Assembly: GCA_003456455.1 (NCBI GenBank)
Contig: DMRV01000255.1
Coordinates: 1 to 7,467, forward strand
From: Flavobacteriales bacterium
Lineage (GTDB): Bacteria > Bacteroidota > Bacteroidia > UBA10329
Direction of reading: 5' to 3'
Length of the DNA stretch: 7,467 bases
A program made the position numbers and the translations under genes. The notes under the pieces are model-generated. The model worked only from the letters and a program-made list of their open reading frames with translations. It was not told where the DNA came from and did not search any database. Positions within the stretch are counted from its first letter, which is position 1; each line of letters begins with the position of its first letter. Positions 1-6,922 of this stretch are shown piece after piece.

Positions 1-900
1 GGGGGCGGTCCTGGTGGGGGCGGTGGCGATTGGTTCCACACAAACGGAGTTGATTACAACGAGGAATTAGACCAAATTGCGTTCACCGCAAGATACTTAA
101 GCGAGTTCTTTATTATCGATCATAGCACCACAACTGCTGAGGCTGCTGGTCATACTGGAGGAAACGCTGGAATGGGTGGAGACATCCTTTACCGATGGGG
201 AAATCCAGACAATTACGGAGCTCCTGGAACACAGGTAATTCCAGCAGCAGTACATGATGTCCGTTGGGTGAAAACTGGCCGCCCATATGCCGGGTACCTT
301 CAGATTTTCAATAACGAGGGAAATAACGGTAACTCAACTGTTGATGCTATCAATCCACCATTGAACGGCTATAATTATGATTTAACTGCAGGACAACAAT
401 ACCAGCCTTCAACTTACACTTTGCGACATAATTGCCTTGAGAGCTCAGATGGTCAGTCTGCTTCCGACAGAATGAGTAATGGAAACATTTTTGTTTGCCC
501 AGCAGATGAGTACATGTACGAGGTTGATGATCAGGATAATGTAGTATGGCAATATGCAGCAGGACCGAAAAAAGCATTCCGTTATGAATGTAATCATCCG
601 GGCATCGTTGCATTGGTTGGTATAGACCCAAGTTGCAGCGTAACTGTTATTGAAAATGCAGAATCAGAAAGCATTGCTATCTACCCAAATCCTTCAGAAG
701 GCATCTTCAACATCAGTGGAATTCCAGCAGATGAGACCATTTCAAACATTATGACTCATGATCTATTGGGCAAAGAGGTTTATGGTGTTCAAGGTTCAAA
801 CACAATTGACTTAGCTCGTAATTCGAATGGATTCTACTTCATTACAATCAGCTTCGAAAGTGGCGATAGAATTACCCGAAAAGTTTCTGTACAACACTAA
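1..900 (+). CDS. Arylsulfotransferase (ASST)-like secreted protein with T9SS sorting domain, 5'-truncated by window
   Basis: The 299 visible codons are the C-terminal part of a longer gene; the frame is open from base 1 and the true start lies upstream. Characterised ASSTs are exported beta-propeller enzymes that move sulfate between phenolic compounds through a histidine. Seen here: DWFHTN (residues 9-14, H12), an IIDHSTTTAEAAGHTGG segment, DILYRWGNP, a VHDVRW motif (H85) followed by IFNNEG, and SNGNIFVC with EVDDQDNVVWQY, all typical of this propeller family. Residues 1-8 are almost pure glycine. A T9SS type A domain starts at IYPNPSEG (about residue 227) and runs to the end, ending in RKVSVQH. 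Four cysteines (145, 166, 197, 212) could pair in the exported protein. The stop lies 6 nt before the CotH gene, implying co-transcription. The family call is good; sulfotransferase activity and substrate are unproven, because the N-terminal propeller is missing. An internal ATG at 172 is not a credible start. Confidence 0.82.
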   Translation, partial: GGGPGGGGGDWFHTNGVDYNEELDQIAFTARYLSEFFIIDHSTTTAEAAGHTGGNAGMGGDILYRWGNPDNYGAPGTQVIPAAVHDVRWVKTGRPYAGYLQIFNNEGNNGNSTVDAINPPLNGYNYDLTAGQQYQPSTYTLRHNCLESSDGQSASDRMSNGNIFVCPADEYMYEVDDQDNVVWQYAAGPKKAFRYECNHPGIVALVGIDPSCSVTVIENAESESIAIYPNPSEGIFNISGIPADETISNIMTHDLLGKEVYGVQGSNTIDLARNSNGFYFITISFESGDRITRKVSVQH

Positions 901-906
901 TAAACC

Positions 907-3171
907 ATGCGTTTTAGGTTAACACTCTTGTTGATTTTGGGCTGTCTGAGTAATGCGCTCGGACAGTCCAATTTCTATCATGCGGATACGATTCAGGAAA
1001 TAAGGATTACGTTCTACGAATCCAACTGGGATGAATTGCTCGATGACATGTATGTGGCTGGCGATAATGATCGCTTGACCTGCGATTTAGAGATCAATGG
1101 CGAAGTTCTAGACAGCGTTGGCATTCGTTACAAAGGGTTTAGCTCCGTAAGTACAGACAGAACAAAAAACCCGTTCAACATCAAACTTGATTACGTTCAT
1201 GGCAATCAGGATTATGATGGAATTAACAAAATCAAATTGAGCAACGTTATCCAAGACCCTTCGTTTCTTCGAGAGGTTTTGAGCTACGAGATTGCTCGCA
1301 AATACATGCCAGCTTCTCAGGCAAACTTTGCTCGCGTATATATAAATGATGTTTACTGGGGATTGTATTCAAATGTAGAAGATGTGGACGAGCCATTTTT
1401 GGTTGACCACTATGGAGAGAGCCACGGTTCATTTCTAAAATGTAATCCAGAAGATTTAGACTTCGATGGTGATAATGCCAACCTTGGCAATAGCTACGGA
1501 ACCGATACAACAGACTATTATCCGTACTACGACCTTCAATCCGATTATGGTTGGGAAGATTTGTATGAATTGGTTGATGTGCTCAACGAAAATCCAAACG
1601 ACATTGAAACGCTTTTAAACGTTGATAGAACGCTGTGGATGCACGCTTTCAATTACTCGCTTATCAACTTCGATAGCTACGTTGGCTACGCCCAGAACTA
1701 CTACATCTACAAACAAGACAACGGACAATTCAACCCAATTCTTTGGGATTTGAACATGTCTTTCGGCAGTTTCCGACTGGCTGATGCATCTGAACATTGG
1801 GACGGTTTTACCATCGCGGAAGCTAAAACAATTGACCCGTTGCTGCACTTAAACAGCGTTTCTGTTTATGACCGTCCGCTGATGCGCAACCTCTTTGAAA
1901 ACAGCACTTACAAGCGTATGTACTTAGCGCACATGCGTACCATTATGGAAGAAAATATTGGTACGGGCACCTACTCGACTCGCGCACAATTTTTACACGA
2001 TTTGATTGACGTATCTGTACAAGAAGACACGAACAAATTCTACGGTTATGATGACTTTCAGGATAACCTAAACTCAACAGTAAACGACCTTATTGACTAT
2101 CCTGGACTTACAGATTTGATGGAGGCGCGAAACACGTATTTGAGCACGTACACTGGGTTTCCTGGAGCACCAATCATTTCAAATGTGGGTTCATCTACCC
2201 AAAACATTACGCTGGGCGGAAGTATCTCAATTACAGCTGATTTATCAGCAGAAGACGAGGTTTTCTTGGCTTATAGATATGGTGCAAATGATGTTTTCAC
2301 AACCGTAACCATGCTAGATGATGGCACACAATCTGACGGAACATCTGGGGATGGAACGTATGGCAAAACACTAACCAATATTGGCAATACCATTCAGTAT
2401 TACGTGTATGCCCAAAACGCGGATGCAGGAATATTTGCGCCAGAACGGGCTGCTTACGAATTCTACGAAATTCAATCTCAAATTACTTCTGGTGATTTGG
2501 TTCTGAACGAATTGATGGCATCAAACGACCTCACCGCTTCTGATCAATTTGGCGAAAGTGATGATTGGATTGAGATTTATAATACAACGCAATTCGATAT
2601 TTCAACATCTGGCCTTTACCTAACGGATGACGCCACCAATTTGGATAAATGGGCATTACCAAATTCAGTTATTCCAGCAGATGGCTACATGATTATTTGG
2701 GCCGATGAAGATGGCGAACAAGGAGACAATCATGCCAACTTCAAACTATCCAGCAATGGTGAGTTTCTTGGTTTGCATTATGGTGATGGAACTAAGATTG
2801 ACAGCGTAAGTTTTGGTGCGCAAACCACAGACATTGCTTACGGCCGTTTCCCAAATGGAACAGGACCATGGATTACCATGGAACCAACTTTCAATGGTAA
2901 TAACAACTTTACAAGTGTTGATGAGATAGATGAATTGGAAGCAACGGTTTATCCGAACCCTGCCAACGGTAATTTCTTCGTTCGATTTGATGAACCGAAA
3001 GCATCGACAATTGAAATCTTATCCGTTGATGGGAAATTGCTTTCAACACAATCATTCAGCGCTAGTGGTTCTATCCAGGTCGATGTATCTGACCTAATCT
3101 CAGGCTTGTACCTAGTCACTATTTCGACCGAAAAATCTCCAACTACCAAACGACTTATCGTCAATAACTAA
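907..3171 (+). CDS. CotH-family kinase-like protein with Ig-like, lamin-tail and T9SS sorting domains
   Basis: A 754-residue exported protein. A signal peptide (about residues 1-19, hydrophobic LTLLLILGCL then NALGQ) is followed by a CotH module (about 25-415). CotH proteins are atypical kinases; Bacillus CotH phosphorylates spore-coat proteins. Visible hallmarks: GIRYKG (72-77), NKIKLSN (107-113), YWGLYSNVEDVDEPF (150-164), NFDSY with D256, NYYIY (264-268) and WDLNMSFG with D281. The D256-D281 spacing resembles that of the two key aspartates of Bacillus CotH, so activity is plausible. Next come an Ig-like domain with an Asp/Gly-rich loop (about 420-522; DDG, GDG), a lamin-tail domain (about 528-655; NELMASN, DDWIEIYN) and a T9SS domain from VYPNPANG (681-688) to the end. 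Mature cysteines are C59 and C179. The ATG is chosen because it directly begins the signal peptide; no Shine-Dalgarno is seen. The gene sits 6 nt from both neighbours. Target protein unknown. Confidence 0.9.
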   Translation: MRFRLTLLLILGCLSNALGQSNFYHADTIQEIRITFYESNWDELLDDMYVAGDNDRLTCDLEINGEVLDSVGIRYKGFSSVSTDRTKNPFNIKLDYVHGNQDYDGINKIKLSNVIQDPSFLREVLSYEIARKYMPASQANFARVYINDVYWGLYSNVEDVDEPFLVDHYGESHGSFLKCNPEDLDFDGDNANLGNSYGTDTTDYYPYYDLQSDYGWEDLYELVDVLNENPNDIETLLNVDRTLWMHAFNYSLINFDSYVGYAQNYYIYKQDNGQFNPILWDLNMSFGSFRLADASEHWDGFTIAEAKTIDPLLHLNSVSVYDRPLMRNLFENSTYKRMYLAHMRTIMEENIGTGTYSTRAQFLHDLIDVSVQEDTNKFYGYDDFQDNLNSTVNDLIDYPGLTDLMEARNTYLSTYTGFPGAPIISNVGSSTQNITLGGSISITADLSAEDEVFLAYRYGANDVFTTVTMLDDGTQSDGTSGDGTYGKTLTNIGNTIQYYVYAQNADAGIFAPERAAYEFYEIQSQITSGDLVLNELMASNDLTASDQFGESDDWIEIYNTTQFDISTSGLYLTDDATNLDKWALPNSVIPADGYMIIWADEDGEQGDNHANFKLSSNGEFLGLHYGDGTKIDSVSFGAQTTDIAYGRFPNGTGPWITMEPTFNGNNNFTSVDEIDELEATVYPNPANGNFFVRFDEPKASTIEILSVDGKLLSTQSFSASGSIQVDVSDLISGLYLVTISTEKSPTTKRLIVNN

Positions 3172-3177
3172 AGTAAT

Positions 3178-4416
3178 ATGAAATCATTATTTACCTCTTT
3201 ATTCGTTCTTGCATTTAGCTTTTCGCAAGCACAAACTTTTACAAATTACACCGATGCAGATGGCTTAGCCAACAATGGTGTAAACTGCTTAGATGTCGCT
3301 TCTGGAGATGTTATGTGGTTCGGAACACAAGCTGGGGTTTCCGTTTTTGATGGAACTAATTGGACAGCTCACAATACCGGAACTGATGCTGGTTTTGTGG
3401 ATGATGTGATTACTGCTATCAAAGTTTTGGTTAATGGAGAAGTTTGGATTGGGTCCGATTTTGGTGCCGCACATTATGACGGCACGTCTTGGACAACTTA
3501 CACCGAGACAGACGGCTTGGGTGATAATCGAGTCAAAACAATTAATGAGCTAGACAACGGCAACATTGTTTTTGGTACAAACGATGGATTCACCACATTT
3601 GACGGAACAGTCTGGACTTCTTTTGGAACTTCTGACGGACTTCCTTTTGGTGGAGTAACCAGTGCATTATCAGACAATTACGGAGTCTTAATTATAGGAA
3701 CATCTCTAGGTGGGGTTACCATTTCGGATGGTGGATTCACAGAAATTACTGAAGATGAAGGTTTATTGAACGACAAAGTTCGAGTTGTAGCGATTGATGA
3801 CATGAATAACCGATGGATCGGAACATCAGATGGTATTTCAGTCTATAACGACAACGATTTGTTTATTGAACAGCACACCCGTATGTTCGAACTTCCTGCG
3901 CCTGACACGCTTAATCCTGTAGAGGATATAAAGATTGATTCTGAAGGAAATGTATGGGTTGGTGTGTATGTAGACTACCTGGTAACTGAAGGTGGAGTTT
4001 CTGCCTACAACGGAACTGATTGGGTTCAGTTTGAACCAGCAGACGGGCTAGTTGGACCAGTCGTTCGCCAACTAGCTATCGATTCTCAAGACAATGTTTG
4101 GGTTGCAACAAGCACAGGTATTTCAAAAATTTCTGATGTTGATTTAGGAGGTGGTTCTGGAACTGGAATATTGAACAGCGGAGAAATAAGCGCTCTTAAA
4201 ATGTATCCAAACCCAGCAACAGATCAAATTTCAATTGAACTTCCTCTCGGCAATGAAATTGGACAAATTGATTTCTTCGATACTTCGCTCAGACTGGTAA
4301 AATCAGAACCACTCATTCAGAATTCTGGAATCATTAAAATCTCAGTTGAAGATTTGAAAATGGGTGTTTACATCGCTAGAATTGGAAACTCCGTTTCTCG
4401 TCTTCTAGTTGATTAG
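3178..4416 (+). CDS. Secreted seven-bladed beta-propeller (two-component regulator propeller type) with T9SS sorting domain
   Basis: A 412-residue protein with a signal peptide (about 1-19, ending FSFSQAQ). Residues 20-320 hold repeats of about 41-48 residues typical of Reg_prop propellers. Seven WIGT-like strands are visible: WFGT (47), VWIGS (89), IVFGT (130), LIIGT (171), RWIGT (212), VWVGV (259) and VWVAT (307). They alternate with seven DGL-like turns near 28, 70, 112, 153, 194, 243 and 289, and with DGTxW or NGTxW motifs at 58, 101, 142 and 278. The fifth blade is longer and degenerate. A glycine-rich linker (323-330) leads to a T9SS domain beginning MYPNPATD (342). Such propellers often form the periplasmic sensor of hybrid histidine kinases, but here there is no transmembrane, kinase or response-regulator part. 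It is therefore a standalone exported propeller, likely a binding or scaffold protein; ligand unknown. It is the last gene before the terminator and starts 6 nt after the CotH gene. Confidence 0.88.
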   Translation: MKSLFTSLFVLAFSFSQAQTFTNYTDADGLANNGVNCLDVASGDVMWFGTQAGVSVFDGTNWTAHNTGTDAGFVDDVITAIKVLVNGEVWIGSDFGAAHYDGTSWTTYTETDGLGDNRVKTINELDNGNIVFGTNDGFTTFDGTVWTSFGTSDGLPFGGVTSALSDNYGVLIIGTSLGGVTISDGGFTEITEDEGLLNDKVRVVAIDDMNNRWIGTSDGISVYNDNDLFIEQHTRMFELPAPDTLNPVEDIKIDSEGNVWVGVYVDYLVTEGGVSAYNGTDWVQFEPADGLVGPVVRQLAIDSQDNVWVATSTGISKISDVDLGGGSGTGILNSGEISALKMYPNPATDQISIELPLGNEIGQIDFFDTSLRLVKSEPLIQNSGIIKISVEDLKMGVYIARIGNSVSRLLVD

Positions 4417-4437
4417 GCTTCATATTTATAGTTATTC

Positions 4438-4468
4438 GAAAGCCGCTCCTAGGAGCGGCTTTTCTTTT
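4438..4468 (+). terminator. Rho-independent terminator closing the T9SS-cargo operon
   Basis: A perfect 10-bp stem (4439-4448 pairing with 4453-4462) with a CTAG tetraloop and a GC-rich core (GCCGCTC/GAGCGGC) is followed by TCTTTT; a G-T wobble at 4438/4463 extends it. It begins 22 nt after the propeller stop codon. The T-rich tail lies only on the + side, so it acts for + strand transcription. It separates the secreted-protein genes from the ABC exporter genes. Confidence 0.93.
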
Positions 4469-4566
4469 GCCATTAACCCGGACAATTATCATGTTACTTC
4501 ACGATTCAGATAAGAAGTTATTTGCGCCAAGTTGAGTTTCTTGCACGAGATTTACTACCATCAAAC
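4469..4566 (+). promoter_or_regulatory. Presumed promoter and leader segment of the ABC exporter operon
   Basis: This segment lies between the strong terminator and the adaptor start codon, so a promoter for the exporter genes is expected here by position. The closest thing to a Bacteroidota -7 element (TAnnTTTG) is TTATTTG at 4518-4524, which fits only in part; no clear TTG -33 element is seen at the right distance upstream. If that site were used, the leader would be roughly 35 nt. No Shine-Dalgarno sequence precedes the ATG. The location is inferred; the exact element is not established. Confidence 0.3.
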
Positions 4567-5655
4567 ATGAATCATATACAACCGTTTTTATTCTTAGGTA
4601 TCGCTTTGAGCGTTCTAAGTTCCTGTAAACCCGATAAGGAAGTAATTCATCCAGAGTATAGAGCCTTGGTTGAATCAGTTTACGCTTCGGTTACAGTTGA
4701 ACCCGAAGAGCTCTATCAAGTCTTTCCTGCATCTTCTGGAGTACTAAAAAGCGTATTGATTGAAGAAGGCGACACGGTTTCAATGAATCAACTATTAGCT
4801 GAAGTTGAAGCAGATGAACCAACAATTAACGCAGAAAATGCGGCCTTGAAATCAAAACTATCTGAAGAAAGTTACTTAGGTGCGGCAAGTGCGCTGGCTA
4901 GATTGAAAGATGACATTCGAATGGCTGAAGATCAGCTTCGCATCGACTCCTTAAACTATGTGAGACAGCAACGATTATCGGAAAAAGAGATTGGCTCTCA
5001 GGTGGATCTTGAAAATCGAAAATTGAAGTATGAATCATCTCTAAATCGTTTAGCAACATTGCGGTCTTCACTCAAGGAGACAGACCGAGAACTGCGTAAC
5101 CAACTGAAACTATCGAAAAACGAATTGGATCGTGCGCTATCAAGGTTGGGTGATTATTCCATCCGCTCTCGCATCAACGGAAAAGTTTACTCCTTGCTGA
5201 ACAACGAAGGCGAATTGGTCAATGCACAGCAGGCGTTTGCTGAGATTGGAATGCGTAATACGTTTGTGCTGAAATTGTTGGTGGATGAAGTCGACATTAC
5301 CAAGGTAAAATTGGGTCAGCGAACACTGATTACGATCGATGCTTTTGCCGATACCGTTTTTGAAGCTGAAATCACAAAAATCTATCCGTCCAAGAATGAG
5401 CAAACACAAACCTTTATGGTTGAAGCTACTTTCGTTTCACTTCCAGAAGGGTTGTACAACGGTCTTGCGGGAGAGGCAAACATTATCACAGCTCAGTCAG
5501 AAAATGTGTTGGTTATTCCATCAGAATACCTCTTTGAGGGCAATAAAGTAAAGACAAAAAAAGGTGCAGTAACTGTAACCATTGGTAAACGAAACATGGA
5601 ATGGCTGGAGATTACCTCGGGTTTGGACACAAATTCGGTGTTGCTGAATCCTTAA
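4567..5655 (+). CDS. Lipoprotein periplasmic adaptor (HlyD/MacA-class membrane fusion protein) of an ABC exporter
   Basis: Starting at the ATG at 4567 gives 362 residues and puts a lipoprotein signal directly at the N-terminus: hydrophobic FLFLGIALSVL then lipobox LSSC, lipidated at C20. A TTG 45 bp upstream would add a charged stretch ahead of the signal, so it is rejected. Order of parts: first lipoyl half (about 52-81, GVLKSVLIEEGDTV), alpha-helical coiled-coil hairpin (about 85-195), second lipoyl half (about 197-228, INGKVYSLLNNEGELV), beta-barrel (about 230-305) and a short membrane-proximal tail ending at GLDTNSVLLNP. The hairpin tip has R133, L137 and S144, matching the R-x3-L-x6-S motif used by adaptors such as AcrA and MacA to dock on TolC-type channels. 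Adaptors link an inner-membrane pump to an outer-membrane channel. The permease follows 4 nt downstream, so this is its probable partner. Cargo cannot be read from the sequence. Confidence 0.88.
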   Translation: MNHIQPFLFLGIALSVLSSCKPDKEVIHPEYRALVESVYASVTVEPEELYQVFPASSGVLKSVLIEEGDTVSMNQLLAEVEADEPTINAENAALKSKLSEESYLGAASALARLKDDIRMAEDQLRIDSLNYVRQQRLSEKEIGSQVDLENRKLKYESSLNRLATLRSSLKETDRELRNQLKLSKNELDRALSRLGDYSIRSRINGKVYSLLNNEGELVNAQQAFAEIGMRNTFVLKLLVDEVDITKVKLGQRTLITIDAFADTVFEAEITKIYPSKNEQTQTFMVEATFVSLPEGLYNGLAGEANIITAQSENVLVIPSEYLFEGNKVKTKKGAVTVTIGKRNMEWLEITSGLDTNSVLLNP

Positions 5656-5659
5656 TTCA

Positions 5660-6922
5660 ATGACGAATTATCGTGTCATATTTGATATAACCCGAACTCA
5701 CCTTCTTTCGAGAATTAAACAATCGGGCATAGCCGCTTTGGGCGTCACCTTCGGAATTGGCATGTTCATCATTATGATTGGTTTTATGACCGGCCTGAAC
5801 GGTCTTCTTGATGGCTTGATTCTGAACCGCACGCCACACATTCATATCTACAACGAAATTGAGCCGAGCGAATCACAACCGATAGACCTGATTACCGATT
5901 TTGAAAACACAATGAAGATTGTTTCTTCTATCAAACCAAAACAAAGTCAGGTTAGGATTCATAATGCATTGCCACTTATCTCTCAGCTTAAAAAAGACGA
6001 ACGTGTAAAAGGCGTTACGCCACAGGTTAACGCCAATGTTTTCTACTTAGCGGGTTCCATACAATTAAACGGCATCATCACAGGTATCAACGTAATTGAC
6101 GAAGTGGATCTTTTCAATTTTGGAGATTATATCGTTGAGGGAAAGCCCAAGGACCTGATTAAGAACAACAAGGGCATTCTTCTCGGTTCTGGAATTGCCA
6201 CCAAAATGTCGGTAACCATTGGCGATCGTGTTCAGGTTAAAGCCGTGAATGGAAGTATTATTCCCCTCAAAATAGTAGGAATTTTCCAAAGCGGATTGGC
6301 TACAGTTGATAACGTTCAGAGTTACGTAAATCTCAAAACAGCGCAACAATTACAGGGTGGCGGCAACGACTACATCTCCGATATCAACGTGAAATTGTGG
6401 GACATGGAATTGGCTCCAAAAATGTCCAAAGAAATCAGCAGTCAACATAAGCTCACTGCAATCGATATAAAAACGGCCAACGCGCAGTTCGATACGGGTT
6501 CAGCCGCAAGAAACCTCATCACATACGTGGTTTCCATCACCTTGCTAACCGTTGCCGGGTTTGGGATTTACAACATCCTCAACATGCTCATCTACGAGAA
6601 AATGAACGACATCGCCATTCTTAAGGCAACAGGCTTTTCGGGAAATGATGTTAAGCTCATTTTCATGAGTCAAGCCATTCTTATTGGATTGGTTGGTGGT
6701 ATAATGGGGCTGTTACTTGGGCTAACTGGGTCCTTCATCATCGATAATATCCCGTACAACACACCAAGTCTACCCACGATTACGACATACCCTATTACGT
6801 ACGACTACACGTATTACCTCATTGGTATTTCGTTCGCTTTAGTGTCCACTTTCCTTGCGGGGTATCTGCCAGCTAAAAAAGCTGAGAAAATTGATCCCGT
6901 TGAAATAATTAGAGGGCAATGA
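5660..6922 (+). CDS. ABC transporter permease, FtsX/MacB/LolC-like
   Basis: A 420-residue inner-membrane protein with the four-helix MacB/LolC layout: TM1 at about 22-46, a large periplasmic domain at about 50-280, then TM2 (about 285-310), TM3 (about 333-362) and TM4 (about 382-403). Family signatures include IYNILNMLIYEKMNDIAILKATG (302-324, the cytoplasmic coupling region that contacts the ATPase), VKLIFMSQA (331-339) and the C-terminal GYLPAKKAEKIDPVEIIRG. Members work by mechanotransmission: ATP hydrolysis in the cytoplasm drives movement of the periplasmic domain. Only one permease is visible, so a homodimer as in MacB is likelier than a LolC/LolE heterodimer, unless a second gene lies beyond the window. 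There is no fused ATPase domain; that is encoded next, overlapping by 4 nt. The ATG is 4 nt after the adaptor stop and no Shine-Dalgarno is seen. Substrate unknown; MacB-like or LolC-like cannot be settled here. Confidence 0.9.
   Translation: MTNYRVIFDITRTHLLSRIKQSGIAALGVTFGIGMFIIMIGFMTGLNGLLDGLILNRTPHIHIYNEIEPSESQPIDLITDFENTMKIVSSIKPKQSQVRIHNALPLISQLKKDERVKGVTPQVNANVFYLAGSIQLNGIITGINVIDEVDLFNFGDYIVEGKPKDLIKNNKGILLGSGIATKMSVTIGDRVQVKAVNGSIIPLKIVGIFQSGLATVDNVQSYVNLKTAQQLQGGGNDYISDINVKLWDMELAPKMSKEISSQHKLTAIDIKTANAQFDTGSAARNLITYVVSITLLTVAGFGIYNILNMLIYEKMNDIAILKATGFSGNDVKLIFMSQAILIGLVGGIMGLLLGLTGSFIIDNIPYNTPSLPTITTYPITYDYTYYLIGISFALVSTFLAGYLPAKKAEKIDPVEIIRGQ

Noticed and set aside
172..174. ATG at 172 as the start of the first gene
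   Set aside because: The frame is open back to base 1 and already encodes conserved ASST-family motifs upstream, so this methionine is internal.
1247..1848. Reverse-strand open frames inside the CotH gene (and similar ones inside the other genes)
   Set aside because: They lie entirely within well-supported genes, have no recognisable domains, and show low-complexity composition expected from antisense of coding sequence.
3178..4416. The propeller gene as a two-component sensor
   Set aside because: There is no transmembrane helix after the signal peptide, and no histidine kinase or DNA-binding domain; the protein ends in a T9SS domain.
4439..4462. The inverted repeat as a mobile-element end or operator
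   Set aside because: Position right after a stop codon, GC-rich stem, tetraloop and T-rich tail are fully explained by an intrinsic terminator, and no transposase is nearby.
4518..4524. TTATTTG as a Bacteroidota -7 promoter element
   Set aside because: It departs from TAnnTTTG and has no convincing -33 TTG partner; kept only as a weak candidate inside the intergenic entry.
4522..4566. An upstream in-frame TTG that would extend the adaptor by 15 residues
   Set aside because: It would place charged residues ahead of an otherwise ideal lipoprotein signal peptide that begins exactly at the ATG at 4567.
5339..5551. A 70-codon + strand frame inside the adaptor gene
   Set aside because: It overlaps the adaptor beta-barrel in another frame and its product shows no domain or signal sequence.
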